Assembly (NCBI GenBank): GCA_015499995.1
Contig: JADNRV010000094.1
Location: forward strand, 149,918-213,917
Reading direction: 5' to 3'
Source: Flammula alnicola
Taxonomy: Eukaryota; Basidiomycota; Agaricomycetes; Agaricales; Strophariaceae
DNA length: 64,000 nt
Positions 22,600 through 33,600 of this stretch are shown here, piece by piece. How positions within the stretch are numbered: the first letter of the stretch is position 1; the number at the start of each line of letters is the position of its first letter. The notes below the pieces were generated by a model, which worked only from the letters and a program-made list of their open reading frames with translations, searched no databases and was not told the origin of the DNA. Both the position numbers and the translations under genes were made by a program.

Positions 22600-23570
22600 C
22601 TCCCTCTTCTGTGAGAGGGGAAGACATTAGCGCATCCTCTATATTCCTTCAATTATGGGCCCTTGGTCGTGCCCCCACTCATGGAGGTCAGCTTTGAACT
22701 CGCAGGCCCCTCACCTATCTCTATCAACCCCGAGAAATACGGCAATCCTCGTGCATTTACCATCCCTAAAATTCACGAATACATGCGCGCCTATGCACAG
22801 GCAGTGAAAAACGCAGTCAAAGACAGTTCAATGGCATCGAGGTGCATTGTGCAAATGGATACTTATTGGAACAGTTCCTCCAGATGTGAGCAACACACGA
22901 GAGGACGAGTATGGGGGGGGGGGGGGAGGGGGGAGCATGGAGAAGAGGAGCAGGCTCACGCTCAAGGTTCTTGATGCTGTTGTAACTTGTGGCAGCTGTG
23001 GGACAGGACAGGTTCGAGGGTCTGCCCATGGAGTACACCTCAAAGTGAGTGTGAGCTTCGGTTTCATGGACGTGGCATTTCGAAGACCGACTGGTATTGA
23101 TCGATGTACTTATAGGTATGCCGATGGAAGATCCTGTACTTCAGTTTACGTGTTTTATCAGCAGCCTTTGCTCCTCAGGCCCCGGTATGGCCTACCTTCA
23201 CGCTATTGAGCCTGATGTGTCGCTCCCCAGAGGAATCAAGCGACTTCAGCCATGCCCTCTGGTTCCCGAAATCGCTCATCACATGTGGGGGATACACCCG
23301 AGAAACCACCATTGAGGGAGCGGGCACCAAAGGTGGCTTGGTCGCCTTTGGAAAACCTTTCATTTCAAATGTGCATACTATATATGCTCAGTTTTTGTTT
23401 GTTTCTCTTTTTCGGCGTATTGACTATATGTTCCATTTGTTGCTCTTTAGCCCGATTTCCCGACTCAGTTAGAAAAGAATCTCACACTGGGAGCCCCGAA
23501 TCTGAAGATGTTTTATACTCTGGGTGAAGAAGGATACACTGGCTCTTCTTTCGCTGAAATTTTGGAGTAA
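22600..23570 (+). pseudogene. Old Yellow Enzyme (NADH:flavin oxidoreductase), decayed
   Basis: Fragments of an OYE-family TIM barrel appear in order and in shifting frames: FLQLWALGRAPTHGG; PSPISINPEKYGNPRAFTIP; IHEYMRAYAQAVKNAV; IEVHCANGYLLEQF, a remnant of the substrate-binding region; DVSNTREDEYGG; MEKRSRLTLKVLDAVV; MAYLHAIEPDVSLPRGIK; ITCGGYTRET and GLVAFGKPFISN (FMN phosphate-binding region); and NPDF/LEKNLTLGAPN-like tail pieces ending at TAA 23568-23570. The Gly-Gly after DEY is expanded by a G14 tract at 22913-22926. The N-terminal barrel strands are missing or unreadable. It follows the decayed SDR on the same strand, so the two may once have formed an oxidoreductase pair in one cluster. 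Confidence 0.7.
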
Positions 23571-23664
23571 ATGATCGTACATTGAGTGGATTGTAGTCAT
23601 GCAGTACAAAGAATCATATTCTCATTGCCAAACTTGCTCTTTTAACTTAGCATATCTCCTACTC

Positions 23665-26600
23665 TCATCCCACCGGACTCCACACCCGATTATCAGTAAC
23701 AACATTACCTACACCACCCTCGACGGCAGCATCAAGGATGAGCTCAAGACCAGGTGAAATTGTCGTATTCATCAGGGACCAAATTGCGACAGCGACAGTG
23801 CTGAAAAACATGGTCAGAATTGTCATTATAAAATTTCCTTGCAATATGACCTACTTTTTACCATGATAATTGAGGATGCCTTCATGCACCGGGAACTTGG
23901 CTTGAGGTTTATATCATTATGGACATCGTGATCAAAAAAAAAAAAGTACGCCCGACTGGAAAGCAGTTCTACTTACCCAAGGTTACCTACACGCTTACCC
24001 ATCATCCAGCCGTTCACGAACAGGCATGCCCTATATGCCTGTCCAATGGCTCGGTAAACGTGAATGACATCATTGCATCGATCCCCTGAATATTCAAGTC
24101 GAATGTCATAACAAAAAAACCGACACCCGCCCCATTCGGTAATCCTGACGACATCGGACGAGATTCCCAGCCGATGGTCGAGAACGAGGGTAGATGCCAG
24201 CCTTTCCATTCTCCGAAGAGACCTCCCTCGTTAAGAACACCTGTGTACATGTATGATCAGGCGACCATAAGAGAGTGTACTTGCACTGAAGGAAAACAAA
24301 GGATGAAGCTTACCCCGTACTTTGTCTGGGAAGCTGAGAAGAATGTGTTATATTAACGGTGAAACGAGTAGAATACTTGAAAATGTACTTCTTGTAGCCA
24401 CCAACCTTCCCTTGCACTTTCCATTCGGTGAAAGTCCTGCCTGTATCCAGTTGGAACCCTCTAATACCACGAGGGCTCTTGAGTACATTCAGAGCTATGA
24501 GAAGGAAGTCAGTCAGACACTCAATTGTTTCCATATAGATTTAAGCCTTACGGTTATACCCATTCTCGTCCAACCCCATATTATCCTATACCAATGTGGT
24601 TAGTAAGGGGCAATTGTGCATCATCTGGGAACACGAACATTTGATTAAACTCTTCGGTGTTCGAGCTAGAATTAGAGTCTGAAAATCACATACTTCAGAA
24701 GGAAATAGAGCGCTCACACTGTGTAGCTATTCAAGAAGATATTGTTTAACCATACGCTCGCCGCAAAATCTGCAAGTGAATCCCGTTAATCAAGGAAAAT
24801 GAAATTTTGGGGACACCACGAACTTTGACCCCCATTGACGGACAGATGTACGCTCTTTTCTTGGCCAGTTGCCATGAAATGGCCTCGCCAGAGGACCATA
24901 TTCTCGCAGCTGAGAAGAAGAGGACTAGTAAAAACGGAAAAAACACATTTAATTTAAATGAGATACGTACAAGCCATAATCACATCCATATAAAATTCTT
25001 CCATCGCTGTAGTATGGCGGGTAAGGGATATTCATAGTCGTATGATTCACCACCGTCCATGAGCTGTCATCGAATCCTTTTTGAATCTCAGGCAAGCTAT
25101 CCTGATATTTCCACCCAGTCAACTAAGTAGCTTGAATATTAGATAAGGACAATTTGAGTGCTAGTTGGCCGACAAATCCACCCCGAGAAGTAATGGTAGA
25201 AGACGCTGCGTTATCAATAGGAACCCTGGCTCCGTTCCAGGTGATAGTTCTCACGCTCCTCGGTGCAATAACAGTGAGTTGGACGGCCGCTTGGAGGTCT
25301 CCGCGCAAGGCGAAGGTGGATCCTAATATGCTAGCATTCCAGACAAGGTGCCTCCTATGATTACCGACTCGTTTGTGCCGATGCCCCAGTAATGGCTGAA
25401 GGGATTAGTAGATACTGGTGCAATGAGTGGAGACCAGAAAGTCGCGGCGGTGTCGGTGTCAGTAACAACACCAGTTGATTATCAGAATCCCAGACGGTAA
25501 CGAGACCGTTTATGCCCGCCATGAAGCTGACGACAGTGGTACTGTGCGGCAGCCCGGATTGGTTCCTTGAAAGCGTGACGAGAGGCAATTGCTTTATCTT
25601 GTTCAGGGTACCAGTGAGCGTGAGCGCAGTTTCGTGGGTTTGGTTAGTGTCTCCATGGAGGAAAAGAACATCGCGGCCATTGATTACTCCTGAGAAGAAT
25701 ACCTGTGCAGTGGAGTACATAGCTTTAGAGGAGGATCCGAAACTGTAATCAGTCATGATGACTTTGGACTGGCGACCACCTATGGTGATGGCTGGGGCCA
25801 CAAGTGGAATCTGGAGAGCACCAGCAGAGGACGTCACATTTAGTTTGAAGGTTATAGTCGATCTACGGTGGGATATTTCAACACTGTGCTGTTTAAGGGA
25901 GATAGTTACACTTACATTGAGGTGGAATTGGCCTGTCTAGCGACGAAGAATCCAGCTTGGGTGTCAGGATTCCTTAGTTCAGTTATGTAGGATGCAGAGT
26001 TGGTTGAGATAGCAAGCTCTGTGTTCGTGTCTGCTACCCAATCTGTCTTGTAGAATTCAGGAGAGCTGCGAAGGAACAGTCCCTGTCTCTTCATCTCATT
26101 GAATTTGGTGGTCAGCTGCCTTGACTCCGCGATCTATGGACATCAACTCATCAGTAACAAGAAGCATATTAAGAGCAATATTCGTACTGTGGCACCATAG
26201 TCATATGAAGTGTAGATACCTGGGTAAGGAATGGCGCCCCAGGAAGTTCCACTGGAAGATTCTTGAGACAAAGGAGACGGTAAGGGTGATATCGATGTAC
26301 CCGTAAAATATATAAAAGTTAATCATTTTTTGCATTACTTGCCCATAGGTCAAGATTGAAGACCGATAGGAAATCAGGGCTGGTTAGCAACCTGCATCCA
26401 CCATATCCTTGGAAAGAATCTTTGGTCATCAAGAATTCAGGATACAATGAACCAGCATACCTGGTGATGCAAGGCCCCAAGAATCCCCTGCTCCACTTTG
26501 GAATTCTTTATCATAGCGCGGTTAAGACTGTACGAAAGAAGGCAAGTCATGATTACGCACTGCCTGGGATAAATTGTGGCTTCGAGGAATTGACTTGAGC

Positions 26601-27860
26601 ATGGTAGGAATAATAATTTGTCGGGACGGGGTTCCAAGTTTGATGCGTGCAATCGTATTGTTGAGGATACTCATCAAAACTAAGAATGCGTGATGAACAA
26701 GATGTATACAATAAAAAGCGGAGAACAAACCCGTAAAGATCGACTGCACCCTAAATGGAACAATGTTGCCTGAGCGAGGCGGGTTATAGATGGAAAATGA
26801 ACCTACAGTTCCGTTTATGAAACTGGATCCCATGCCGGGATCATTGTAAGTGAGAGGGACATCAATCGGTGAATTGTGATAGACGTCTTCAAGCTCAATG
26901 AAGTACGCAGCATGGAAGGCAGGACTCTGTGAGAATTCGTTGTCTGCAGTGTCAATTAGAAAAAAAAAATCTGATCATGTAGACACAGACTTACCGACTT
27001 GTATCGCTGTTATAATGGTAGTTTCAGTCAGATCGAAGGAACACTTTAAGGATGAATTGACTTGCCGATTACAGATCCTCCTGAGGAGATTTGGTTGGGT
27101 GCTGTAACTTTGATAATACCAGCGATATAGTCCTTCCATGCCGCTGTGTAATCTGTATCATTCGACCGAGGTTGCCCAGCAATTTCTGTGGTTATCCAAT
27201 GTGAAACACCGCCCACCGAGGTCTCCCCATTGATGTACTGATCGCAGATTGCATAGTAGAATACTCTATTTTACTTACGGGACCTACAGTAAAAGTAGAA
27301 TGAATTAAATCAGATCTCATGCACATTTTAATTTTTCTAGAAATATACCGGGTCAAAGAATGATCCAGATACCAGATTCTTTTGCGGCATCGAACAGCGG
27401 CTGAAGTGCACGGTAGCCATTAAAGTCAACGACACCGCGAGAGGGATTAATCTGTCCCATATGGGTATAAACGCTAATGGCGTTGAACCCAGCAGCTTTT
27501 ATCTTCTGGAGGATGTCTGGCCAGAGCGAGGGTACAGGGAGCCGGAAGGTGTGAAATTCACCGGAGCTGGGATCTCGCGAAGTTTGGTTGAAGAAAAAAT
27601 GCAGCACTGATGACTACTCACTATATAAAGACTCTTTGACCGCGCAGAATGAGACTGTAGCTGTCGTACTGAACTTCATTGGTGATTGTCCTGGGACTGA
27701 TCACAGGCATGGAGCCTGAACTAGATGATGAGTTGGAGTCGACGTTGTGGAGCTCATTGCAAGTGGGCGAATTGAGTGTTGAAGCTTGAGTAGGTCCAGC
27801 AAGAGTGAAGACGACAGAAAGTAGCAGCCAGGCCGCGACCCACAGCCACCTCGGGGGCAT
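23665..27860 (-). pseudogene. GH35 beta-galactosidase (LacA-type), secreted, with inactivating lesions
   Basis: A long minus-strand gene of a dozen or more exons. It starts MPPRWLWVAAWLLLSVVFT (signal peptide). Then come SGEFHTFRLPVPSLWPDILQ and AAGFNAISVYTHMG (TIM barrel); INGETSVGGVSHWIT; the acid/base segment IQVDNEFSQ; PLTYNDPGMGS; YPQQYDCTHQTWNPV; SWGAIPYPGIYTSYDYGAT and AESR with the nucleophile Glu; then the LacA beta domains (DYSFGSSSKAMYSTAQVFF, DNAASSTITSRGGFVGQL) and a C-terminus with GLFGEWKGWHLPSF and FVNGWMMGKRVGNLG. It ends at TGA 23667-23665. Lesions: TGA at 27355-27353 replacing Arg of the conserved RPGPY; one-base frameshifts near 25470 and 25345; and TAG near 25130 within NIQAT*LTGW. 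An extracellular lactose/galactan-cleaving ancestor is clear, but the present copy should not make full enzyme. Confidence 0.8.
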
Positions 27861-27950
27861 CAGTCTGAGTGATGGATGTTGAATGCAAACATTACAAACA
27901 ACGATGGCCTTTGAAACAAACAATGGCCTGTGAAACAAAACGCGCGGAAG

Positions 27951-28036
27951 CATCAATCAACGCACTCGGCATGCGAAACATAATCGACACACTCAACATG
28001 TGGAAACATGAATCGACGCACTCAGCGTGTGGAGAG
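27951..28036. repeat. Degenerate 28-bp tandem repeat x3
   Basis: Three consecutive units of the form cat(a/g)aatcgacgcactc(a/g)gc(a/g)tg(t/c)g(g)aaa, roughly 27951-27978, 27979-28006 and 28007-28036, upstream of the GH35 start. Confidence 0.6.
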
Positions 28037-28195
28037 ATGAGGACCGACTGTCCTGGGTAACGTGCTGGAAGCACAAATACCCCAATCCGCATTGGCGGCG
28101 AGAAGAGAACGCAACCTCTTGCACGAAATGCAAAGAGGTGCTTAAGGAAGAGAAAGAAATGGGAGGGGGAAGGGACTGAGGGTATGAAGACTCAC

Positions 28196-28378
28196 GATAT
28201 TAGCTACCTTTGTTGCGGTGTCGAAACGGGTAGGGAAGTCTTCTTTCTGAATGTACGAATTGACGGATGCGTGGAGTCTGGTGGCTTTGGAAAGGTGTTG
28301 GCATATCCTGAGTTTGTCGGGGGTACCGGGTTGCTGAGGTTGGACTGACACAATGAGGGGAGAGGATTGGAAGGGGCC
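28196..28378 (-). pseudogene. DIRS/YR-like reverse transcriptase, 3' part cut off by the Ty3 insertion
   Basis: Minus frame FQSSPLIVSVQPQQPGTPD, then ASVNSYIQKEDFPTRFDT and KVANI, ending at a gtgagt donor (28195-28194). It continues exactly the frame of the fragment on the other side of the Ty3 element when one copy of the 5-bp duplication ggccc is counted. The pattern SVNSxI...FPTxF matches the RT-like genes of Agaricomycete tyrosine-recombinase-type retroelements. The downstream catalytic RT part is not found towards the GH35 gene. Confidence 0.55.
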
Positions 28379-28894
28379 TGTTACGACTAGCAAGAAACAA
28401 CGTGATTGCGACGTCGAAGTCAAGCAACCAGTGATTCCTAAGTCGTGTCAAGAAGTGCTGGGATCGGATCGTTCGCACTTAGAGGCTCAGACGAGCTTAA
28501 GTGATCGTGTCTAGAGGCTCGACGAGCTTAGACGTTCGTGGCGAGGAGAGAGGCAAGACAAGAAGTCTAGATTCTCAAGAACTAGCTAAAGTACATCGTT
28601 GTGTGTCTACGATATTTATACTAGTTCTGAGTGTGCACAGACCATGATAAAGTGACTCCTTTAGAGTCGTTAGAATGGAGTCAGGAATGTGGAGGAGTCA
28701 GAATGGAGAGAGGAGAGTCCTCTCGACGATAATAGTGTCGTCGAGGATGCATAAGTATGGAAGCTATAAATAGTCCGGAACCGGGAAGGTACTCATACTA
28801 AAATAGAAAGTGTCCAGTATAGCTGGCGTACATCTAAGTGTGGGTGAAGATAAGATAAGATAAATGAAATGAAAGAAATGAAACGGTCGTAACA
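28379..28894 (-). repeat. 3' LTR of element A (516 bp)
   Basis: TG...CA ended. It differs from the 5' LTR at four places noticed, three of them G/A changes at CpG. On the element strand it has TATAAATA at 28620-28613. Confidence 0.9.
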
Positions 28895-28910
28895 TTACCC
28901 CCTTCCTATG
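28895..28910 (-). promoter_or_regulatory. Polypurine tract of element A
   Basis: The element strand reads ataggaagggggtaa directly before the 3' LTR; the expected plus-strand priming site. Confidence 0.7.
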
Positions 28911-28928
28911 TCGAGACTCCGTATCGAC

Positions 28929-29918
28929 CTAAACTTGCACCGGTTCACCGGCGGCATTGAAGTAGACTTCGATGCTGTCGCTGTCGCTGCTGGAACCCCA
29001 TCGTGGGCAGTCGTTGGTGGTGTGCCCCGGGGCGTGAACATGGCAGCTTCGGCAGACATAGCGAGCACAGTTTTTCTTGACGTGGTGTGACGAGTTGCAG
29101 GCATAGCAGCGGCGATGAGAGTTGTACGTGGGGCGCTGTCGGCCTGTGATGGGTGACTGGGGCGCCGTGTGGTATGCCGAGGATCTGGTGCGTCCGCTTC
29201 GGTTGGTAGAGGAGGAACTAGAGGGGTCTGACCTCTCGACGATAATGGTGGGGACAAACTGGACGTGGGGGGTCCTCCGAAGGGTTCTCGGCCCGGCAGG
29301 TGTACTTCCTCAAGTTGGGACGAAAGTCCTTCGTAGTTCAAACATGGCTTGGACTTGGCGTTGCAGTCCATGCCATATTGCGTTGTCGAAAGTGGTATGT
29401 GCATATGCCTGTAATCGGAGCAATTCCGCACGAAGAGAAGTGATGGTCTGGTGGGTGTTGTGGAGGATTTCCACGTCATAGGACAATAGGGTGTTGTTTC
29501 TGACCAGACGGCGGACTTGGTCGTAGTCTTGTTCAGTGACGATCCTGTTGCGGTATTCCTCGTAGGTGATGTTGGTCTCCGTTGGAGTGGCCCAGTTGGA
29601 TGCATCCGGCACAGGAGCGGCTCCCCAGCCGAAGTTGTCGGAGTCTGGGACGAGTTGAGGGATTTCGCCGTCTTCGACTTCGGCTTCAGCGGAGTTAGGA
29701 CCAGGCCCCTCGGGGCGATCTGCCGCATCAGTGTTGCTACGAACTCTGTTGAATACGACCTCTATGGCCGCTCGGCGAGATTCTGGGGTGCTTGTGGCGT
29801 TCGCGGTAGTGTGGTTGCCGTCGACTGGCTCTTGGGCGGAGTTGAGTGAGGTTTCTTCAAGGGAAAGGTCCTCGGTGTTGGCAATGATCTGATCGATAAC
29901 GTTAGAGGTGGTAGACAT
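28929..29918 (-). CDS. Accessory ORF of element A with CCHC zinc knuckle, one internal stop
   Basis: The frame opens MSTTSNVIDQIIANTEDLSL at 29918 and runs to TAG 28931-28929, about 330 codons, interrupted by a single TGA at 29312-29310 (PT*GS; CGA would give Arg). The N-terminal half is acidic and ends in a helical segment (ELLRLQAYAHTTFDNAIWHG). The C-terminal part has CYACNSSHHVKKNC (CX2CX4HX4C, a perfect zinc knuckle) followed by CRSCHVHAPGHTTNDC (CX2CX6HX4C). This is gag-like architecture but lies downstream of pol, where most Ty3 elements have nothing. It may be a second nucleocapsid-like or RNA-binding protein. A shadow frame overlaps it; I chose this one for the zinc motifs. Confidence 0.6.
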
Positions 29919-30031
29919 GTTTGAGTAGAGTGGAATGGGGAGTTATGGTACAGAAGATACAATTTATATACTAAGGTCTCCTGGTCTGTGCGAGAGGAGG
30001 GCGGTGTCGTTTTGACTGGTTCTGAGTCGTT

Positions 30032-30667
30032 TTACTGGGTGTGTTTCCGGAATGACTTGACTAAGTCTTCGATTGACTTGTTGATTTTTCGGAGCAGTTG
30101 GAGTGTCGGTTCCGACTGACTCTTCTTGATAGGTCGGCGACCAAAAATGAGTGGGGTCGGGTCCGGCGAGGCTGTGGAGAACCTCGAAGAAGGTTCGGGT
30201 GAGTCAGTAATGACTCGGAGTGTCGAGAGTTGGGGCAGTGTGTGTGAAGCTTGTAGTTTAGTAGGGATTCCTTTGTCGTTTAGGATTTCCTCTAGCTCCT
30301 GTCGTCTGTGTTCCATCCTCCTCGCGATCTCTCGTAAATTGTCCTCTTCCCTTTTCGCATCTCTCAATATGTCGTCTGTTTCTCGTCGAATGGGGGTCCA
30401 TCCTTCTTTGAATAAGGGTGGGCATCGCGTTGAATACGGTCTAGGTGGTGGCGATGACTGGGCTCGATGAACAGAAGGGATTCGGAAATAGAATGTTGGG
30501 ATCCACATGTTGTATGGAATGGTGGCTGTGCTTGATTGTGCGGTAGGCTGTGAGCGTCTAAGTTTGACGTTTCTGGTAGGGCGGGAGGTGGACTCGTTGT
30601 TTGTAAGCCGTGAGGATTTCCTGTGCATTTGCAAGCCCGCTTTCATTTTCCCAATTGGCCTCTTCAA
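30032..30667 (-). CDS. Small basic/coiled-coil ORF of element A
   Basis: A 211-aa frame, MKRPIGKMKAGLQMHRKSSR to the end RKHTQ, overlapping the 3' end of pol by 110 bp in another frame. It contains a charged coiled coil (RETDDILRDAKREEDNLREI, then RRMEHRRQELEEILNDKG) and a Ser/Pro-rich tail. No known domain. Its position, between pol and the zinc-knuckle ORF, suggests it belongs to the element. Confidence 0.5.
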   Translation of the reverse strand: MKRPIGKMKAGLQMHRKSSRLTNNESTSRPTRNVKLRRSQPTAQSSTATIPYNMWIPTFYFRIPSVHRAQSSPPPRPYSTRCPPLFKEGWTPIRRETDDILRDAKREEDNLREIARRMEHRRQELEEILNDKGIPTKLQASHTLPQLSTLRVITDSPEPSSRFSTASPDPTPLIFGRRPIKKSQSEPTLQLLRKINKSIEDLVKSFRKHTQ

Positions 30668-33600
30668 CCGAATAGCCTTTCCATTTGATGAGGAATCGGT
30701 ATCGGCCGTTTCGGAGTTTCTCGTGGTTCAGGATTGAGTCGACTTCATATTCTTCTTCTCCGTCGATGAGATCCGGAGGAGGCTGTGTGAAATTCTTCCC
30801 ATGAATCTCATTTTCCACATAAGGCATCAAGAGGACAGCGTGGAAGACGTCGTGAATTCTCCAGTGTTTCGGGAGTTGGAGTCGATAGGTTAGGGGTCCC
30901 AGAACGTCTTTGATCAAAAATGGTCCTTCCCGTTTAGGTGCCATCTTTTTGTTGTAACATGTCTTGAGATTTCGTGAATCCAACCAGACTCTTTGTCCTT
31001 TCTTGAAGGGGACGAATCTCGATTGGCGACGTTCGGCTATTCTTGCTCGGGCTAGTTCATGTGCCGCAAGTGCTTCTTCTCGATCTTTGATTAACTGCTT
31101 CATTCGGTCTTCAACGGCGGGAAACTTCGTGTTTTCGAATGAAGTGGGAATGGAGATTGGTAAATACCCCATTTGTAGTTCAAACGGGGTTCTCTGTCTG
31201 TCCGCATGTCGCCGATCATTGTGCGTGAATTCCAAAGTGCTGATGGAGTCGAGCCAAGTGTCTGGATTTGATGAGCAGTATATGGAGATATATGCTTCAA
31301 TTTCTTGGTTAAGACGTTCTGTAGCACCATCCGACTGCGGGTGATAGGCGGTGGTCAATTTGGATTTGATGCCAAGGAGCTTCAGAAGTTCTCGGAAGGC
31401 TTTTGCCGCAAATTGAGGGCCACGGTCAGACCTGAGGCTGTCAGGTAGTCCGAATCTTCTGTATAGATTGTCCAAGAGTAGGCGTCCGGTTTCTTCTTGT
31501 GTGACCGAAGTGGAGCAAGGAATGGTAATTACCCCCCCTGTAAGACCATGGTCGACCACGACCAGTACAGCATCTTTCCCGTCGATCGCGGGCAATCCAG
31601 TGATGAAATCCATCGTTGGATCAGCAAAGGGTCGTTTCGAGTGAGCGGTTTCCTGTGCAATTAATGCCGGGTGTGACGGATTTCTGTTGATCTTGAATTG
31701 TTGACAGATTCCGCATCCTTTCACGTAGGATTTCACGAAGGTTCGCATGCCGGGCCACCAGTAATGTTCCCGAATAGCATTATATGTTTCAAGTTCGCCC
31801 GGGTGTCCTGCTGTCAGAGGTTCGTGATATTTTTCCACGATTTCGCGTCGCAGCGATTGACTATTAGGGATATAGTTTTTCCCTTTATAGAACAACAATT
31901 GTTTTCCATCGTGTTCGGCAGTGGTCCAGTCCTGTAGTCCTTTCTGTAGGCTCCGTGGTCCATCCTCCAGCAGTATTCTGAGCGCTTCTGCTGCTTCGGC
32001 GTCGAGGTTCGGAGAATTGGCAATCTTTTCTTGCAATTCAAGGTCTATGAGGTTTACGAAGAGCCCTTCGGGCAGGAGTGTCATGTCGTCGTTATCTGTA
32101 TCGTCATCTGGGATATGGTCTGGCCGTCGTGATAGTGCGTCGGATTGGACCATTTTAGTTCCTGCTTGGTGGACCAGTTTGATGTCATATTCTGACAGGA
32201 ATAGAGACCAGCGCGCTTGTCGTCTGTTCAGTTTCTGGGCAGAACGGAAGTAGGTCAGGTTCTTGTGGTCCGATAGGATAGTAGTCGTGAATGGTGATCC
32301 TTGGATATAGTGTCTCCACTCTTGCATGGCTCGGATGATCGCCAGGAGTTCTCTGTCGTAGATTTCATAGTTCCGTTCGGCTGGTGAAAAGGTCTTCGAG
32401 ATGAATGCACAAGGGTGTCTGGAGCCGTTTGTGTCCAACTGCGATAGCACGGCACCAGATGCATACTTCGAAGCGTCGCATTCTATCTGGAATGGTTTGG
32501 TCGTGTCTGGCATTAACAGTACGGGTTCCTCAGTGAATCGTTTCTTCAAGGTATCAAAGGCCTTCTGTGCCACCTCCATCCATTCAAAGGGTTGGTCCTT
32601 CTTCAATAGTTCGTTCATTGAACGAGCTATTTCAGAATAGGCTCTGATGAATTTTCGGTAGAAGTTTCCGAATCCGAGGAATGATCGAACTTGTTTGAGT
32701 GTTTTCGGTATTGGCCAGTCTGCGATTCCCTTGAGTTTGGCTGAGTCCATTCGGATCTGTCCTTCCTCAATGATCATGCCCAGGTATTCCATCGTCGGGA
32801 GTTCAAAGAAGCATTTCTCAGGTTTCAGGAATAAGTCGTTTTCTCGTAGGCGTTGCAGGACCCTTCTGGTGTATGTGTGCAGTCGTTCCTTGTCTGATGA
32901 AAAGAGCAAGATGTCGTCCATATAGATGATTATCCAATATTCAATGTGCGTTTCGGAGGTCATGTCCTTGAAAATATCGTCCATCATGGACTGGAAGGTC
33001 GCCGGGGAGTTGCACATGCCAAAGAACATGACCGTCGGTTCGAACAATCCTTTGTTGGTTTTGAACGCTGCTTTCCATTGGTCCCCTTCTCTAATTCGGA
33101 CATTGTTGTAGCCCCAACGAACATCTAGTTTGGTGAAATATTTGGCCCCTTTCAGTTTGTCCATTAGTTCAGGGATAAGTGGGAGAGGGTAGGCATTCTT
33201 GATCGTCCAATCGTTCAGAAATCGGTAATCTTGGCAGGGTCTCAGGCTTCCGTCTTTCTTCGTAGTGAAGAAAAAAGGAGACGCCATCGGGGATTCAGAT
33301 GGTCGTATATAGCCTTTGTCCAGGTTTTCTTTTAAGAATTCACCAAGTTTTATGTCCTCGGTAGGGGAGAGGGCATAGGTTTTGAATGATTTCGGTTCGA
33401 AACCTTCCTTCATCTCGATCTTGTGGTCCCAAGATCTGGATTCAGGAAAGCGAGCGGCTGCTTTCTTGTCGAAGATGTCCAAGTATTCATGGTACTCTGC
33501 CGGTATCATCTCTTCCAGGGTTTTCTCTTCTTTTGGTTTTTCTTGGGCAAAGGCAAAGGTTTGCGCTTGGGTTGTTTTGGCATTGATCCAAGTCTCCTTT

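Noticed and set aside
29310..29728. Alternative frame 28895-29728 as the accessory ORF
   Set aside because: It lacks the zinc motifs; the chosen frame has them and shares one stop-free run on each side of a single TGA.
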